DNA of 64,000 nucleotides from Paenalcaligenes suwonensis (GCF_011290505.1 NZ_JAANPV010000001.1:310001-374000); one strand, 5' to 3'. Positions 41,118 through 50,040 are shown, counted from the stretch's first letter. Notes: generated by a model not told the origin, from the sequence alone. Made by a program: numbers and translations.

Positions 41118-42266
41118 TTAAGAGGAGTGATCCCCGCTTTCTTGGAAGCGGGTGATGGAAAATGCACGGAGGTCCAGCGAAGCGCGGCCATCACAGACCA
41201 GCTCGGACACTAAGCGTCCAATTGCTGGGCTAAGCTGGAAGCCGTGAGCAGAAAAGCCAAAAGCATGGGTGACACCTTGCACCGTAGAGCTAGGGCTAAT
41301 CACGGGGATGCTGTCAGGCATAAAAGCCTCTACCCCTGCCCAGACACGGTTAATGGCTACATGCGTTAAGTGTGGGAATAAATCAGTGACGGTTTGAGCA
41401 CTTTTATACAGCGCGGCGGCATTGGCATCGGCGCAGCGTGCGACCTCGTCGGCCTCGCACATTAAGCTGCCACCAATCACTACCGTGCCGTTATCAAACT
41501 GCTTAAACGATAAGGGTCGGCCCAACGCACCTAAGGTAGGGCGTACAAAGGGGGCCACACGTTGGGTCACCATTAGCATCAGGCCGTTGGTTTCTGCCGG
41601 TGTTTCTTCGCCTAGTTGGCGAGCAAAACCATTTGCCCAAGCGCCTGCCGTGTTCACAATATGGCCGCAACGGAACTCTTGGGTGGCAGTGTGTACTACC
41701 CAATCGGCCCCATGGGATTCCACCTTTAGGACAGGCGACTGTTCTTGTATGTGCGCACCGAGTTGGCTAGCGCTGTGCTTAAACGCCACCACGGTTTGAA
41801 ATGGCAGGGCATAGCCATCACGTTTGGCCCAAATGCCGCCATGCACGTGAGGGCTAATGCTGGGTACCAGCTTGCGCACATAAGCCGCATCAATCACTTC
41901 TTCGTGGTGAAAACCTAAGCTGTTTAGCAAGGCGACGCGCTCAGCCGCCACCTGCATTTCGGCCTCGTTTTCGGCCAACTGTAGCTGCCCACTGCCCACA
42001 AAACCGCAGTCATGGCCTACTACATCAGGCATACGGTGCCAGTAGTCGTCTAAGGCCATCAGCGAAATGGGGATTTCTGCCACGTGCCTACCTAGGCTGC
42101 GCACACCGCCAGCGTTCACGCCCGAGGCGTGTCTGCCGCAATACTCTGCTTCTAGGAGCGTGACGGATAATCCGCGTTTAGCCAGATGGTAGGCGGAAGA
42201 CAGGCCTTGCAGGCCACCGCCTATCACCACTACATCGCAGCGTGTGGGGTCGCCAGACTTAGTCAT
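41118..42266 (-). CDS. FAD-dependent amine oxidase/dehydrogenase subunit (DAO family), copy 2
   Basis: This 382-residue protein has the FAD motif VVVIGGGLQGLSSAYHLAKR at the N-terminus and the family blocks SGVNAGGVRSLGRHVAEIP and GFSAHGFQLSPAIGRLVSEL. It is of the sarcosine-oxidase-beta/HcnC/opine-oxidase-B kind, catalysing oxidation of a secondary amine. It overlaps the FAD/NAD subunit gene by 8 bp. A second DAO-family gene lies earlier in the operon, with limited resemblance, so the operon encodes either two oxidases sharing electron-transfer subunits or one complex with two different catalytic chains. Substrate is unassigned. Confidence 0.85.
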   Translation of the reverse strand: MTKSGDPTRCDVVVIGGGLQGLSSAYHLAKRGLSVTLLEAEYCGRHASGVNAGGVRSLGRHVAEIPISLMALDDYWHRMPDVVGHDCGFVGSGQLQLAENEAEMQVAAERVALLNSLGFHHEEVIDAAYVRKLVPSISPHVHGGIWAKRDGYALPFQTVVAFKHSASQLGAHIQEQSPVLKVESHGADWVVHTATQEFRCGHIVNTAGAWANGFARQLGEETPAETNGLMLMVTQRVAPFVRPTLGALGRPLSFKQFDNGTVVIGGSLMCEADEVARCADANAAALYKSAQTVTDLFPHLTHVAINRVWAGVEAFMPDSIPVISPSSTVQGVTHAFGFSAHGFQLSPAIGRLVSELVCDGRASLDLRAFSITRFQESGDHSS

Positions 42267-43674
42267 TGCCTGCTAACTCAGCAAGAGTAATAGGTTTGAT
42301 AGGGGGGCGAATACGGTAATAGCCTACGTCACCCGCCGGGCGCTGAAGCTTGTCGGCAATCAACTCGGTGACGGTAGTGCCGCATTGCCTACCTTGGCAG
42401 GGGCCCATACCGCAACGACCAAAGGCTTTGGCTTGGTTGGGGCCTACGCAACCGTGTTCCACATACGAGCTGATGTCGGCAGCCGTGACAGCTTCGCAGC
42501 GGCATACCAGCGTGTCGCCAGTAGGAATACGGTTAGCCTTTTTAGGCTCGTACAGCGCATCAATAAAGGGGCGTATAGCAAGGTTACGGCGCAGATCATT
42601 GCGTAGCGGTGCCGCTAAGGCATCGCGTTTGGCGCTGTCTAGTTTGCCTAACTGCTGACACACTTCTAGTGCGGTCAGCTTACCCTGCAGGGCAGCCACA
42701 ACAGCACCGCCAATACCTGCACCGTCACCCGCGGTGTAAATGCCGGGCACGTCTAAGGCACCCCAATCAGAGGTAACCGGTGTCCAGCACAACTGCTCGC
42801 TATTCCACTCGTGCTCGGCACGCAGCGACCAACTGATTTGGGTGTTAGGAATCACCCCTTGATGCAGCAGCACTACATCGGTTTTAAGGGTGTGGGTGGT
42901 GCCTTGGCTAGTGAAGCGAATGCTGTCTACGGTATCGTCGCCTTGAATGGCGATGTCTGTGCAGCCTTTGTAAACCGGGATATTGGCTTTTTTGATAGCG
43001 TTGATCATGTTCAGCCCTTTGCGCAGGTAGTTAAATGCGCGTAAGGCAGGGAACAAGTGTGGCAAGGCAGCTTTAATGTCAGCGCGACGACTGGTGTCTA
43101 CGATGGCAGTAATAGCGACATTAGCTTGTAGGTATTGGTAGGCCAACAAATACAGCAGTGGACCGCACCCAGCTAGTACAACGGGGCCGTTAGGTACTAC
43201 CCCTGCACTTTTCAGCAAAATTTGCGCACCACCACCGCTGAGCACACCGGGTGTAGTCCAGCCGGAGACGGGGAAGGGGCGCTCCATGGCGCCCGTGGCC
43301 AGAATAATGTGATCGGCTTGTACCGTGACGCTTTTGCCGTCTTTTTTGTAGCTGACTTGGCGGTCGCGGTTTACTTGCCAAACCGTACTGTTGGGCGAGT
43401 AGTCAATTAACGGGTGTTGAGCTGCTTTAGCAATGGCAGCACCGGCCGTATAGTCAGGCCCCAAAATAGCGTGGCGTTGGGCATTGGTTTGCGTGATAGA
43501 ACGGTAAATCTGTCCACCCATACTGTTTTGTTCGTCTAACAACAAGGTGTTAATGCCGTGTTGTGCACACTCGCTAGCCGCAGACAATCCCGCAGGGCCA
43601 GAACCAATAATCACCACCGGCACATGCCGGGATGGCGCTTTAGCGTGTTGTGGGTTGGCGGTCAGTTCAGTCAT
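42259..43674 (-). CDS. FAD/NAD(P)-dependent oxidoreductase with C-terminal BFD-like [2Fe-2S] domain
   Basis: This 471-residue electron-transfer subunit has two dinucleotide-binding regions (VVIIGSGPAGLSAASECAQ; VVLAGCGPLLYLLAYQYLQ), TGAMERPFPVSGW, and GIYTAGDGAGIGGAVVAAL. The C-terminus carries a four-cysteine BFD-like cluster site (CRCEAVT ... CGMGPCQGRQC). This is the layout of HcnB, opine oxidase subunit A (OoxA/NoxA) and the D-hydroxyproline dehydrogenase partner. The start is placed at ATG 43674, with GGAAG 6 bases upstream; an ATG six codons earlier lacks a ribosome site. It overlaps both neighbours by 8 bp, indicating translational coupling in a multisubunit complex. Confidence 0.88.
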   Translation of the reverse strand: MTELTANPQHAKAPSRHVPVVIIGSGPAGLSAASECAQHGINTLLLDEQNSMGGQIYRSITQTNAQRHAILGPDYTAGAAIAKAAQHPLIDYSPNSTVWQVNRDRQVSYKKDGKSVTVQADHIILATGAMERPFPVSGWTTPGVLSGGGAQILLKSAGVVPNGPVVLAGCGPLLYLLAYQYLQANVAITAIVDTSRRADIKAALPHLFPALRAFNYLRKGLNMINAIKKANIPVYKGCTDIAIQGDDTVDSIRFTSQGTTHTLKTDVVLLHQGVIPNTQISWSLRAEHEWNSEQLCWTPVTSDWGALDVPGIYTAGDGAGIGGAVVAALQGKLTALEVCQQLGKLDSAKRDALAAPLRNDLRRNLAIRPFIDALYEPKKANRIPTGDTLVCRCEAVTAADISSYVEHGCVGPNQAKAFGRCGMGPCQGRQCGTTVTELIADKLQRPAGDVGYYRIRPPIKPITLAELAGND

Positions 43675-43987
43675 GGCAGGCTTCCGTCGCATTTACAGTG
43701 GTGATACGCATTCCTTCAGCCACCCGGACCATACAGGACTGCACATTGGGTACATCATCAATCTCAACTAAGCATTCAAAACAGACGCCCATCATGCAGT
43801 AGGGACCGCGTGCGCTGTTATCAGCGGGGTTGCGCCGTATGGCGGCAGGGCCTAGCGTGAGCAAGGCAGCAGCAACGGACAAGTCATTGGCAACGCGATG
43901 CGTGCTGCCATTAACCTCTATGCTGACAAGAGGGGTGTTGTTATCTGTGGCAAGGGGTAGTTTTCTAAATAAGGCTTTAGTGAGCAT
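43667..43987 (-). CDS. Small (2Fe-2S) ferredoxin-like subunit
   Basis: This 106-residue protein begins MLTKALFRKLPLATDN and has the cluster-binding pattern of HcnA-type subunits: GPYCMMGVCFECLVEIDDVP followed by a fourth cysteine in VQSCMV. It passes electrons from the FAD oxidase to the FAD/NAD subunit. The start at ATG 43987 has ribosome site GGGAGAAG seven bases before it; a longer open frame upstream lies within the preceding oxidase gene and is not used. It overlaps the neighbouring genes by 11 and 8 bp. Confidence 0.88.
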   Translation of the reverse strand: MLTKALFRKLPLATDNNTPLVSIEVNGSTHRVANDLSVAAALLTLGPAAIRRNPADNSARGPYCMMGVCFECLVEIDDVPNVQSCMVRVAEGMRITTVNATEACHD

Positions 43988-45113
43988 GTTCTTCTCCCAG
44001 CGGGCTGGTGCGTGCTGCATGAAAACGATTGGCCGTGAAGGCGTGGATGGCTTCAGGTTTTTGACCACCCGCAATCCATGGCGCAATAGTGAGCGCATGG
44101 TTGGCGGCTAGGGTGACGCCGCTGTGGCATGTCACTAAGAAAGCGCCAGGCATGCTGCTGGATTCCTGATAAATAGGGAAACCGTCTGGGCTCATAATGC
44201 GTAAGGCAGCCCACGATCGCACTACGCGAGCATGCGCAAGCATGGGGAAGCACCGCACTGCACGTTGTGCAATGTTTTCCAGCACGGGTGTGGTAGTGGT
44301 GTCGTTGTAGCCCACGTCTTCTAGCGAATCCCCCAGTTGCACAGTGCCTTCGTCTGTTTGACGCACGTAATTGGTGGGGAAATGTAAGAATGCAGGCAAG
44401 CGTTCAGTGATTAGCACTTGGCCACGGTTGGGCTCTACGGGTGCATGAATGTCTACCTGCGGCGCCAGCTTCTTATTGGCTAAACCAGCGGCCAACACAA
44501 CTTTTTTTGCCGCAAATTTACCTGCTGCGGTATGACAAATAAACACGCCATCTTTGCGCTCTATGCGTTCTACGGCGGCATTGCTGTGCAGCGACACGCC
44601 TTGATGATGCATGGCACGGTGTAGTGCCAAGAACAGTTTCAACGGGTTGACGTGTCCGTCCATAGGGGAATAGGTAGCCCCAGGAATGGTTGGCCCGATG
44701 CTGGGTACGAGTTCTTTCAGCGCTTTGTTGTCTAGTACTTCAAAATCATAGGGGCTGCCCACTTCGCCACGTAACCATTCAAGGTTCTTAACTTTGCTCT
44801 GTAGGTCGTCTTCGCTTAGGGCAAGGCTTAGCCCCCCTTTTTGCTGCAAGGCGACATCAACGCCTGTTTGGGCGGCTAAGGCGTTCGCTAATTCAGGCCA
44901 TTGCGTCGCTGAACGTAAGCTCCAGCGTGCGTAGTCCGATAAGCCTGCGCCTTTGCCTTGTACCCATACCAGGCCAAAGTTGCCGCGTGAGGCTCTAAGG
45001 GTTTGATCGCCTTCGTCTAAGATGGTGACTTTTTGGTCCAGCCGGGAAAGTCCCCAGGCCAGGGCGCTACCTACCAGTCCGGCGCCTACAACTACGATAT
45101 CTGATGTGTGCAC
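43977..45113 (-). CDS. FAD-dependent amine oxidase/dehydrogenase subunit (DAO family), copy 1
   Basis: This 378-residue protein has an N-terminal FAD motif (IVVVGAGLVGSALAWGLSRL) and DAO-type blocks RASRGNFGLVWVQGKG, GHVNPLKLFLALHRA and VTCHSGVTLAANHAL. It resembles opine oxidase and D-hydroxyproline dehydrogenase catalytic chains. It follows the permease genes by 6 bp and overlaps the ferredoxin gene by 11 bp, so it is the first enzyme of the operon. Its overall likeness to the second DAO gene (41118-42266) is modest, suggesting different substrates or roles rather than a recent duplication. Confidence 0.86.
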   Translation of the reverse strand: MHTSDIVVVGAGLVGSALAWGLSRLDQKVTILDEGDQTLRASRGNFGLVWVQGKGAGLSDYARWSLRSATQWPELANALAAQTGVDVALQQKGGLSLALSEDDLQSKVKNLEWLRGEVGSPYDFEVLDNKALKELVPSIGPTIPGATYSPMDGHVNPLKLFLALHRAMHHQGVSLHSNAAVERIERKDGVFICHTAAGKFAAKKVVLAAGLANKKLAPQVDIHAPVEPNRGQVLITERLPAFLHFPTNYVRQTDEGTVQLGDSLEDVGYNDTTTTPVLENIAQRAVRCFPMLAHARVVRSWAALRIMSPDGFPIYQESSSMPGAFLVTCHSGVTLAANHALTIAPWIAGGQKPEAIHAFTANRFHAARTSPLGEEHAH

Positions 45114-45119
45114 GTTTAC

Positions 45120-45923
45120 TTACCTGCTAGAGTTTTTACCAATGAGTACTTGGTCCAGACCAACAATCCTATCCAGCAGGACCATTAGAATGAGCGTGCC
45201 TACAATGAGTACGGTGGACACAGAGGTCACCAATGGATCGATGGTGTGAGTAATCTGGTTGTACATGGCCACTGGCAAGGTAGTGGTACCCGGCGTAGCC
45301 ACGAAGATGGTCATCGTCAACTCATCGAAACTTTGTATGAAGGCCAACATCCAGCCGCCCACTACACCCGGCAAAATCAGGGGGATGGTGATGCGTCTAA
45401 AGGTGGTCCAGCGCGATGCACCTAAGGACATGGCAGCGTTTTCGGCGTCATTGCCCATACCAGTGGCAGCAGACAATACCAAGCGCAGGGCGTAAGGCAT
45501 CACCACAATCACGTGAGTAAAGGCCAGCCAGATGAAGGAGCCGCTAATACCTACCACGTTGAAGAAACGTAAGAAGGCCACGCCCAATACCACCTGAGGA
45601 ATCATTAGGGGTGACATAAAGAAGGCCGTTACGGCGCCACGGCCAGTGAAGTTGTAGCGCACCAATGCCAAGGCGGCAGGAATGGCAAGCACAATCGCAA
45701 TGGTGGCAGACACCAAGCCAATGCCCAGCGATAGCCAGAAAGCCGAGACAATTTCGCGGGCTTCAAAAATGGCGTAGAACCAGCGTAGCGACAAACCGTC
45801 GGTGGGCAGGGAAATATAGCCTTTGTCGGTAAAGGACACGGCAATCACAATCAGTAGTGGTGCCAAGATAAACAGCGTGAACAACGCGTGATAGATCAGG
45901 GCGAGCCAAGAATTTTTTCTCAT
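45120..45923 (-). CDS. ABC transporter permease (PotC-like)
   Basis: This 267-residue inner-membrane permease has six hydrophobic segments and the ABC coupling loop AENAAMSLGASRWTTFRRITIPLILPG (EAA motif, read in parts). It belongs to the PotC branch of the spermidine/putrescine and iron-type family. It lies 9 bp after its partner permease gene and 6 bp before the first oxidase gene, so the transported solute is presumably the substrate of the oxidases. It has no unusual features. Confidence 0.9.
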   Translation of the reverse strand: MRKNSWLALIYHALFTLFILAPLLIVIAVSFTDKGYISLPTDGLSLRWFYAIFEAREIVSAFWLSLGIGLVSATIAIVLAIPAALALVRYNFTGRGAVTAFFMSPLMIPQVVLGVAFLRFFNVVGISGSFIWLAFTHVIVVMPYALRLVLSAATGMGNDAENAAMSLGASRWTTFRRITIPLILPGVVGGWMLAFIQSFDELTMTIFVATPGTTTLPVAMYNQITHTIDPLVTSVSTVLIVGTLILMVLLDRIVGLDQVLIGKNSSR

Positions 45924-45932
45924 GATTCTTCC

Positions 45933-46802
45933 TTAGGAGCTGAAGACTTGTTTGAAACGGCGTTCAATCAAGCGGTTGGCGCCCAGAATAATGATGATGT
46001 TGGCAATCAATAGCACGATGGCAATAGTGGCGCCTAAGGGCCAGTTCAGGGTGCTAAGGAACTCATCGTAAGCGGCTGTGGCTACGACTTTCAGACGTCT
46101 ACCACCCAATAGGGCAGGTGTCGCAAAAGCAGATGCAGACATAGCAAAAACGATGATGCTGCCCGATAAGATGCCTGGCAAAATTTGCGGCAGAATCACG
46201 CGGCGTGTCACAGTAGAAGGTGATGCGCCTAAGGATAAGCCTGCGTTTTCTACTTGTGGGTCTAGTTTTTGCAGTGATGCCCAGATGGAAATCACCATAA
46301 ACGGCACCATCACATGGGTCATGGCAATGACCACACCGCTCATGGTAAAGACCAAACGCAGAGGCTCATCCACAATGCCCAGCGCCATTAAAATCTGGTT
46401 AATCAGGCCATTGTTGCCCAGCAAAATGGACCAACCCAAGGTACGTACCACCACAGAAATCAGCAGTGGGGCCAGGATTAACACCAGAAACAGTCCTCGC
46501 CATGGTCTGCGCATGTGAGACAAAATCAGCGTTTCAGGCACCCCAATCAAAATACAGATGAAGGTGACGCCCAAGGACATGAGCCCTGTACGCATGAAAA
46601 TTTCGTGATAGTAGGGGTCGCCAAATACTTCTAGGTAGTTAGCAAGCGTTAGCGTGTCTTGCACCCCAAACATGCCGTCAAAAACCCGGAACGATAAGAC
46701 AGCGGTTAGGCCCAGAGGGACCAGCAACATGGTTAGGAAAACCGCTAGACCCGGAGCAGATAACAGCCAAGGCGTGCTACGAGATTGCGATGCCGTGGTC
46801 AT
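45933..46802 (-). CDS. ABC transporter permease (PotB-like)
   Basis: This 289-residue permease has six membrane segments and the EAA-type loop VENAGLSLGASPSTVTRRVI with LPQILPGILSG. It is the PotB-type partner of the next permease. The start is the ATG at 46802, which overlaps the ATPase stop (ATGA) and has GGAG ten bases before it; a longer open frame starting at 46847 lies inside the ATPase gene and is rejected. It forms the heterodimeric channel of the importer. Confidence 0.9.
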   Translation of the reverse strand: MTTASQSRSTPWLLSAPGLAVFLTMLLVPLGLTAVLSFRVFDGMFGVQDTLTLANYLEVFGDPYYHEIFMRTGLMSLGVTFICILIGVPETLILSHMRRPWRGLFLVLILAPLLISVVVRTLGWSILLGNNGLINQILMALGIVDEPLRLVFTMSGVVIAMTHVMVPFMVISIWASLQKLDPQVENAGLSLGASPSTVTRRVILPQILPGILSGSIIVFAMSASAFATPALLGGRRLKVVATAAYDEFLSTLNWPLGATIAIVLLIANIIIILGANRLIERRFKQVFSS

Positions 46803-47866
46803 GCCTCGTCTCCTGCTTCTACCAGACGCAGGTCGCTTTCTTCCCATAGCACGGACACTTGTGTGCCCTCTTCTGGGGCATAGGCGTTTTTATTAGGCAC
46901 GCTTACGCGCAGAGTGCCCAGCGTGGTTTCCACATCTAACATCCAGTTGGCACCCAAGAATAAGCGCGTGGTAACTGTGCCTTTTAGCCCTTGCGTTACA
47001 TCGCTATCCAGGCGGATTTTCTCTGGACGAATATTGACTTGTACCTTCTTACAGGTGAAGTCATGGTTACGGGCAATGGCTACCGTGTAGTCAGGGTGAA
47101 TTTGTACGTGATGATGGGTGTCGTCTTGTTTCACGATCAGGCCATCAAAGGAATTCGTTTTACCCAAGAAGCCCGATGCAAAGCGCGACACAGGGTGCTC
47201 ATAGGCTTCATAGGGGGTAGCTAACTGTACAATACGGCCACCGTGCATGACCGCAATGCGATCGCTCATGGTCATGGCTTCTACCTGATCGTGAGTGACC
47301 AAGATGGTAGTAATGCCTAAGCGACGTTGAATCATGCGCAGCTCTACGTGCATTTCTTCACGCAGCTTGGCATCCAAGTTGGACATGGGTTCGTCCAACA
47401 ATAGCACTTCAGGTTTGATGGCTAATGCGCGGGCAATGGCCACACGTTGGCGCTGACCACCGGACATTTCAGCGGGGTAACGTTTACCCAGACCATCTAG
47501 TCGCACCAGCGACAGGGTTTCTTCAATACGTGCTTGGCGTTCAGACTTTGCCACGCCACGCATTTCTAAACCAAAGCCCACGTTCTCGGCCACCGTCATG
47601 TGTGGGAAGAGCGCATAGCTTTGAAACACAATCCCCATACCGCGAGCTTCTGGACGCATTCCAGTAATGTCTTTGCCATTGACGCTGACACTGCCTGAGG
47701 TAGGGGAGAGAAAACCAGCGATCATTTGTAGGGTCGTGGTCTTGCCGCAGCCAGAGGGGCCAAGCAAAGAAATGAATTCACCTTTTTCAATGCTCAGGCT
47801 TAAATCTTTTACGGCCTGAAAATCGCCAAAGGTCTTTCTAAGGTTTTGGATGGTGATGAAGCTCAT
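46799..47866 (-). CDS. ABC transporter ATP-binding protein (PotA-like)
   Basis: This 355-residue ATPase energises the importer. Walker A is at residues 36-44 (GPSGCGKTT), the signature is MSGGQRQRVAIARAL and Walker B is VLLLDEPMSNLD; the switch histidine is in LVTHDQVEAM. A C-terminal TOBE-like domain (about residues 270-350, VNIRPEKIRLD, NKNAYAPEEGTQVSVLWEES) is typical of the PotA/MalK branch. A stem-loop lies between it and the binding-protein gene upstream. It overlaps the PotB-like gene by 4 bp. Confidence 0.93.
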   Translation of the reverse strand: MSFITIQNLRKTFGDFQAVKDLSLSIEKGEFISLLGPSGCGKTTTLQMIAGFLSPTSGSVSVNGKDITGMRPEARGMGIVFQSYALFPHMTVAENVGFGLEMRGVAKSERQARIEETLSLVRLDGLGKRYPAEMSGGQRQRVAIARALAIKPEVLLLDEPMSNLDAKLREEMHVELRMIQRRLGITTILVTHDQVEAMTMSDRIAVMHGGRIVQLATPYEAYEHPVSRFASGFLGKTNSFDGLIVKQDDTHHHVQIHPDYTVAIARNHDFTCKKVQVNIRPEKIRLDSDVTQGLKGTVTTRLFLGANWMLDVETTLGTLRVSVPNKNAYAPEEGTQVSVLWEESDLRLVEAGDEA

Positions 47867-47897
47867 GGTGTACCGGAACTGTGCAAAGAAGACAAAA

Positions 47898-47924
47898 GTG
47901 CCGGCGAGGAAATCAAGCCGGCAC
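47898..47924 (-). terminator. Intercistronic attenuator hairpin between binding protein and ATPase genes
   Basis: On the minus strand GTGCCGGC-N11-GCCGGCAC forms a perfect 8-bp GC-rich stem followed by TTTTGTCTT, so it looks like a rho-independent terminator placed inside the operon, 12 bp after the binding-protein stop. It likely gives partial termination, yielding more binding protein than membrane components. Confidence 0.65.
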
Positions 47925-47935
47925 GTAACTCAAAA

Positions 47936-48967
47936 TTAACGCTCTACTGTACGGTTCCAGCGGTTAGTCCACTGGGCGCGTTCTTTGTTGATGATGGTCC
48001 AATCTACGGTTTCCAGAGCAGCGATCTGTTCTTCACCGTAAGGCACTTTAGCGGCCACTTCAGGTGTGAGATCAGTTTTGCTGTTTACAGGGCCCCATGC
48101 TTGGCCGTCAGCCAGCAAAGCTTGGATTTCTGGGCTGACCAAGTATTGGATGAAAGCTTGGGCAACAGGATTGTTTTCGGCACGGCCAGCTACTGGGCAT
48201 ACGCCGGTTAACAGCACCATGGTGCCTTCTTGTGGGTACACAAACTCAACAGGGAAACCGGTTTCTTTCAGCGCTTCTACACGGCCACTACCCCATACAC
48301 CCAGAATGGCATCACCGTTTTGGAACAGCTCAGTCATCTTGCCGGGGGAGGGTTCCCATGCCAGTACGTTAGGGCCAACTTGGTCGATGATGGCTTCAAA
48401 ACCTGGATCGATATTGCTTTCACCACCACCACGCAGCTTGGCGAATTTGATCAGTGTTTGCAGACCATAGCCGTTAGAAATAGGCGGAATGACGACTTTG
48501 TCTTTGAATTCTGCTTTGGTCAGGTCTTCCCATGACGTAGGTGCGGGCAAACCGGCTTTAGCAAACGCGTCGGTGTTGTAGAACAAACCGGTAGCGACTA
48601 CACCAATAGCCATGCTGGTATCAGAGATTTTTGCCAGTGGGTACAGGTCGTCGTAAACCGGGGAGGGAGTAATAGGGGCACAGAGGCCAAACTGGTTAGC
48701 TTGTGCAAGAGGGCCATCATCCAAAAGGGCCACATCAAACTCAGGACGGTTCTTCTGAGCGACCAGCTTAGCCAGAGTGTCGGTGGAGTTACCCGCAACG
48801 TACATGACTTTGACGTTATGCGCTTTTTCAAAGTTAGGGATGATTTTTTCTTTGAATAGCGTTTCTGTGGAGCCACCATAGGCGCCGACGTTAAGAACTT
48901 CTTGAGCAACCAAATTGGTTGAGAAGGCGGTTAATACAGCAGCCAAGAGAACGGAGGTTCTAAGCAT
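47936..48967 (-). CDS. ABC transporter solute-binding protein (PotD/PotF-like)
   Basis: This 343-residue periplasmic protein has a signal peptide of about 21 residues (cleavage after LVA). The mature part begins QEVLNVGAYGGSTETLFKEK and contains AYGGSTE, LDDGPLAQANQFGL, LFYNTDAFAKAGLPAPTSWED and ILGVWGSGRVEAL, typical of the PotD/AfuA-like cluster D binding proteins. These bind polyamines, opines, iron or short amino-acid derivatives. It is the promoter-proximal gene of the nine-gene operon and is read divergently from a LysR gene whose relatives control opine uptake. The ligand is therefore guessed to be an opine-like or hydroxyproline-like amine. Confidence 0.9.
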   Translation of the reverse strand: MLRTSVLLAAVLTAFSTNLVAQEVLNVGAYGGSTETLFKEKIIPNFEKAHNVKVMYVAGNSTDTLAKLVAQKNRPEFDVALLDDGPLAQANQFGLCAPITPSPVYDDLYPLAKISDTSMAIGVVATGLFYNTDAFAKAGLPAPTSWEDLTKAEFKDKVVIPPISNGYGLQTLIKFAKLRGGGESNIDPGFEAIIDQVGPNVLAWEPSPGKMTELFQNGDAILGVWGSGRVEALKETGFPVEFVYPQEGTMVLLTGVCPVAGRAENNPVAQAFIQYLVSPEIQALLADGQAWGPVNSKTDLTPEVAAKVPYGEEQIAALETVDWTIINKERAQWTNRWNRTVER

Positions 48968-49030
48968 GGTATCTCCTATAGAATAATGTCATAAGTCAGA
49001 AAACGGGCTGATGGTGATCTAGAGCTATAT

Positions 49031-49064
49031 ATTTCATTGTTTTAATTTATAGTATTAATGAAAT
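49031..49064. promoter_or_regulatory. AT-rich dyad between LysR gene and operon
   Basis: ATTTCATT (49031-49038) and AATGAAAT (49057-49064) form a perfect 8-bp inverted repeat across 18 bases, in the 144-bp divergent intergenic region. It lies 48 bp before the LysR gene and 64 bp before the binding-protein gene, a fitting place for the LysR regulator to control both. Confidence 0.4.
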
Positions 49065-49111
49065 TTTAGTGTGACCAATGCTTATTTAGAGACCTAGTAT
49101 GTCTTTATGCT

Positions 49112-50038
49112 ATGACCGGAAAAATAACCTTACGATTACTTGAGGGTTTTAGGGCTGTAATGCAGGCTAAAACCGTGACTGCTGCGGCTTTGGTGCTAAA
49201 TGTCTCACAACCGGTAGTAACGCGGTTGATTAGGGATTTAGAAGAAAATATAGGGTTTTCACTGTTTGTTAGGGAACAAGGAAGACTCAAGCCAACCGCC
49301 GAAGCGCTGATTTTGTATGAGGAAGTACAACGGTCTTTGATTAGTGTGGACCGTATTTTGCAAAGTGTGGAGATGTTGCGCGACGGCCACCAAGGCTATT
49401 TGCAGATCGCGGCTGCTCCTGCTTTGGCATTGTCTTTTTTGCCAAAAATGATGGCAGGCTTTAGTGCTCAGTACCCCGGTGCGCGGTTAACCCTGCACAT
49501 GCACGGCTCAGAAACATCATTGAATATGGTGTTGAGTGGTATGTGTGATATTGCCGTGGTGATGCTGTCTATGCGGCAATCAGGTACCTACGGCGAGCGC
49601 ATTTTGTCGGGACGTATGGTGTGCGTGCTGCCAGTTGGACATAGGCTGACGCAGCAGGCAACCGTGGGGCCATGGGATTTGCGTGGGGAAACTTTCCTGT
49701 CGCACCCGCACGTGTTAGACACGCGTTTGCAAATTGATGCGCTGTTTGCCGCGCACGGTATTCAACGTGAAATGCGGTTGGAGTCACAAATCTCGTACTC
49801 ACTGATAGAGCTGGTTGCCGCTGGGGCTGGGGTGGCATTGGTAGACCCATTAACCGCAACGCTCTATAGGGGCGACGGCGTGGTGTTCGTACCCTTTGAC
49901 CCCATAGTGGTGAATCATTATTCGGTGGTGACCAGTTCAGAGCGCCCGCCTTCTGTGCTGCAAGAGCGTTTTATAGAACAGCTCAAAAAGTCGCTGTATG
50001 ACACCTTGGCACCTGAGTACAGGGTGGTGGGAGGCTAA
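49112..50038 (+). CDS. LysR-family regulator, OccR/NocR-like
   Basis: This 308-residue regulator has an N-terminal winged helix-turn-helix (LRLLEGFRAVMQAKTVTAAA, LNVSQPVVTRLIRDLEENIG) and an effector domain starting GYLQIAAAPALALSFLPKMM. The phrase EGFRAVM...TAAA...SQP..TRLI.DLE and the block LRIAA.PALA are those of OccR and NocR, activators of octopine and nopaline catabolism. It is divergent from the ABC-transporter/oxidase operon, so it very likely senses the transported compound and controls that operon. Close name not assigned because the likeness is by eye. Confidence 0.88.
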   Translation: MTGKITLRLLEGFRAVMQAKTVTAAALVLNVSQPVVTRLIRDLEENIGFSLFVREQGRLKPTAEALILYEEVQRSLISVDRILQSVEMLRDGHQGYLQIAAAPALALSFLPKMMAGFSAQYPGARLTLHMHGSETSLNMVLSGMCDIAVVMLSMRQSGTYGERILSGRMVCVLPVGHRLTQQATVGPWDLRGETFLSHPHVLDTRLQIDALFAAHGIQREMRLESQISYSLIELVAAGAGVALVDPLTATLYRGDGVVFVPFDPIVVNHYSVVTSSERPPSVLQERFIEQLKKSLYDTLAPEYRVVGG

Positions 50039-50040
50039 GT

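Noticed and set aside
43988-44098. N-terminal extension of the 2Fe-2S subunit
   Set aside because: It lies in the upstream oxidase gene; ATG 43987 has a strong ribosome site and matches the family start.
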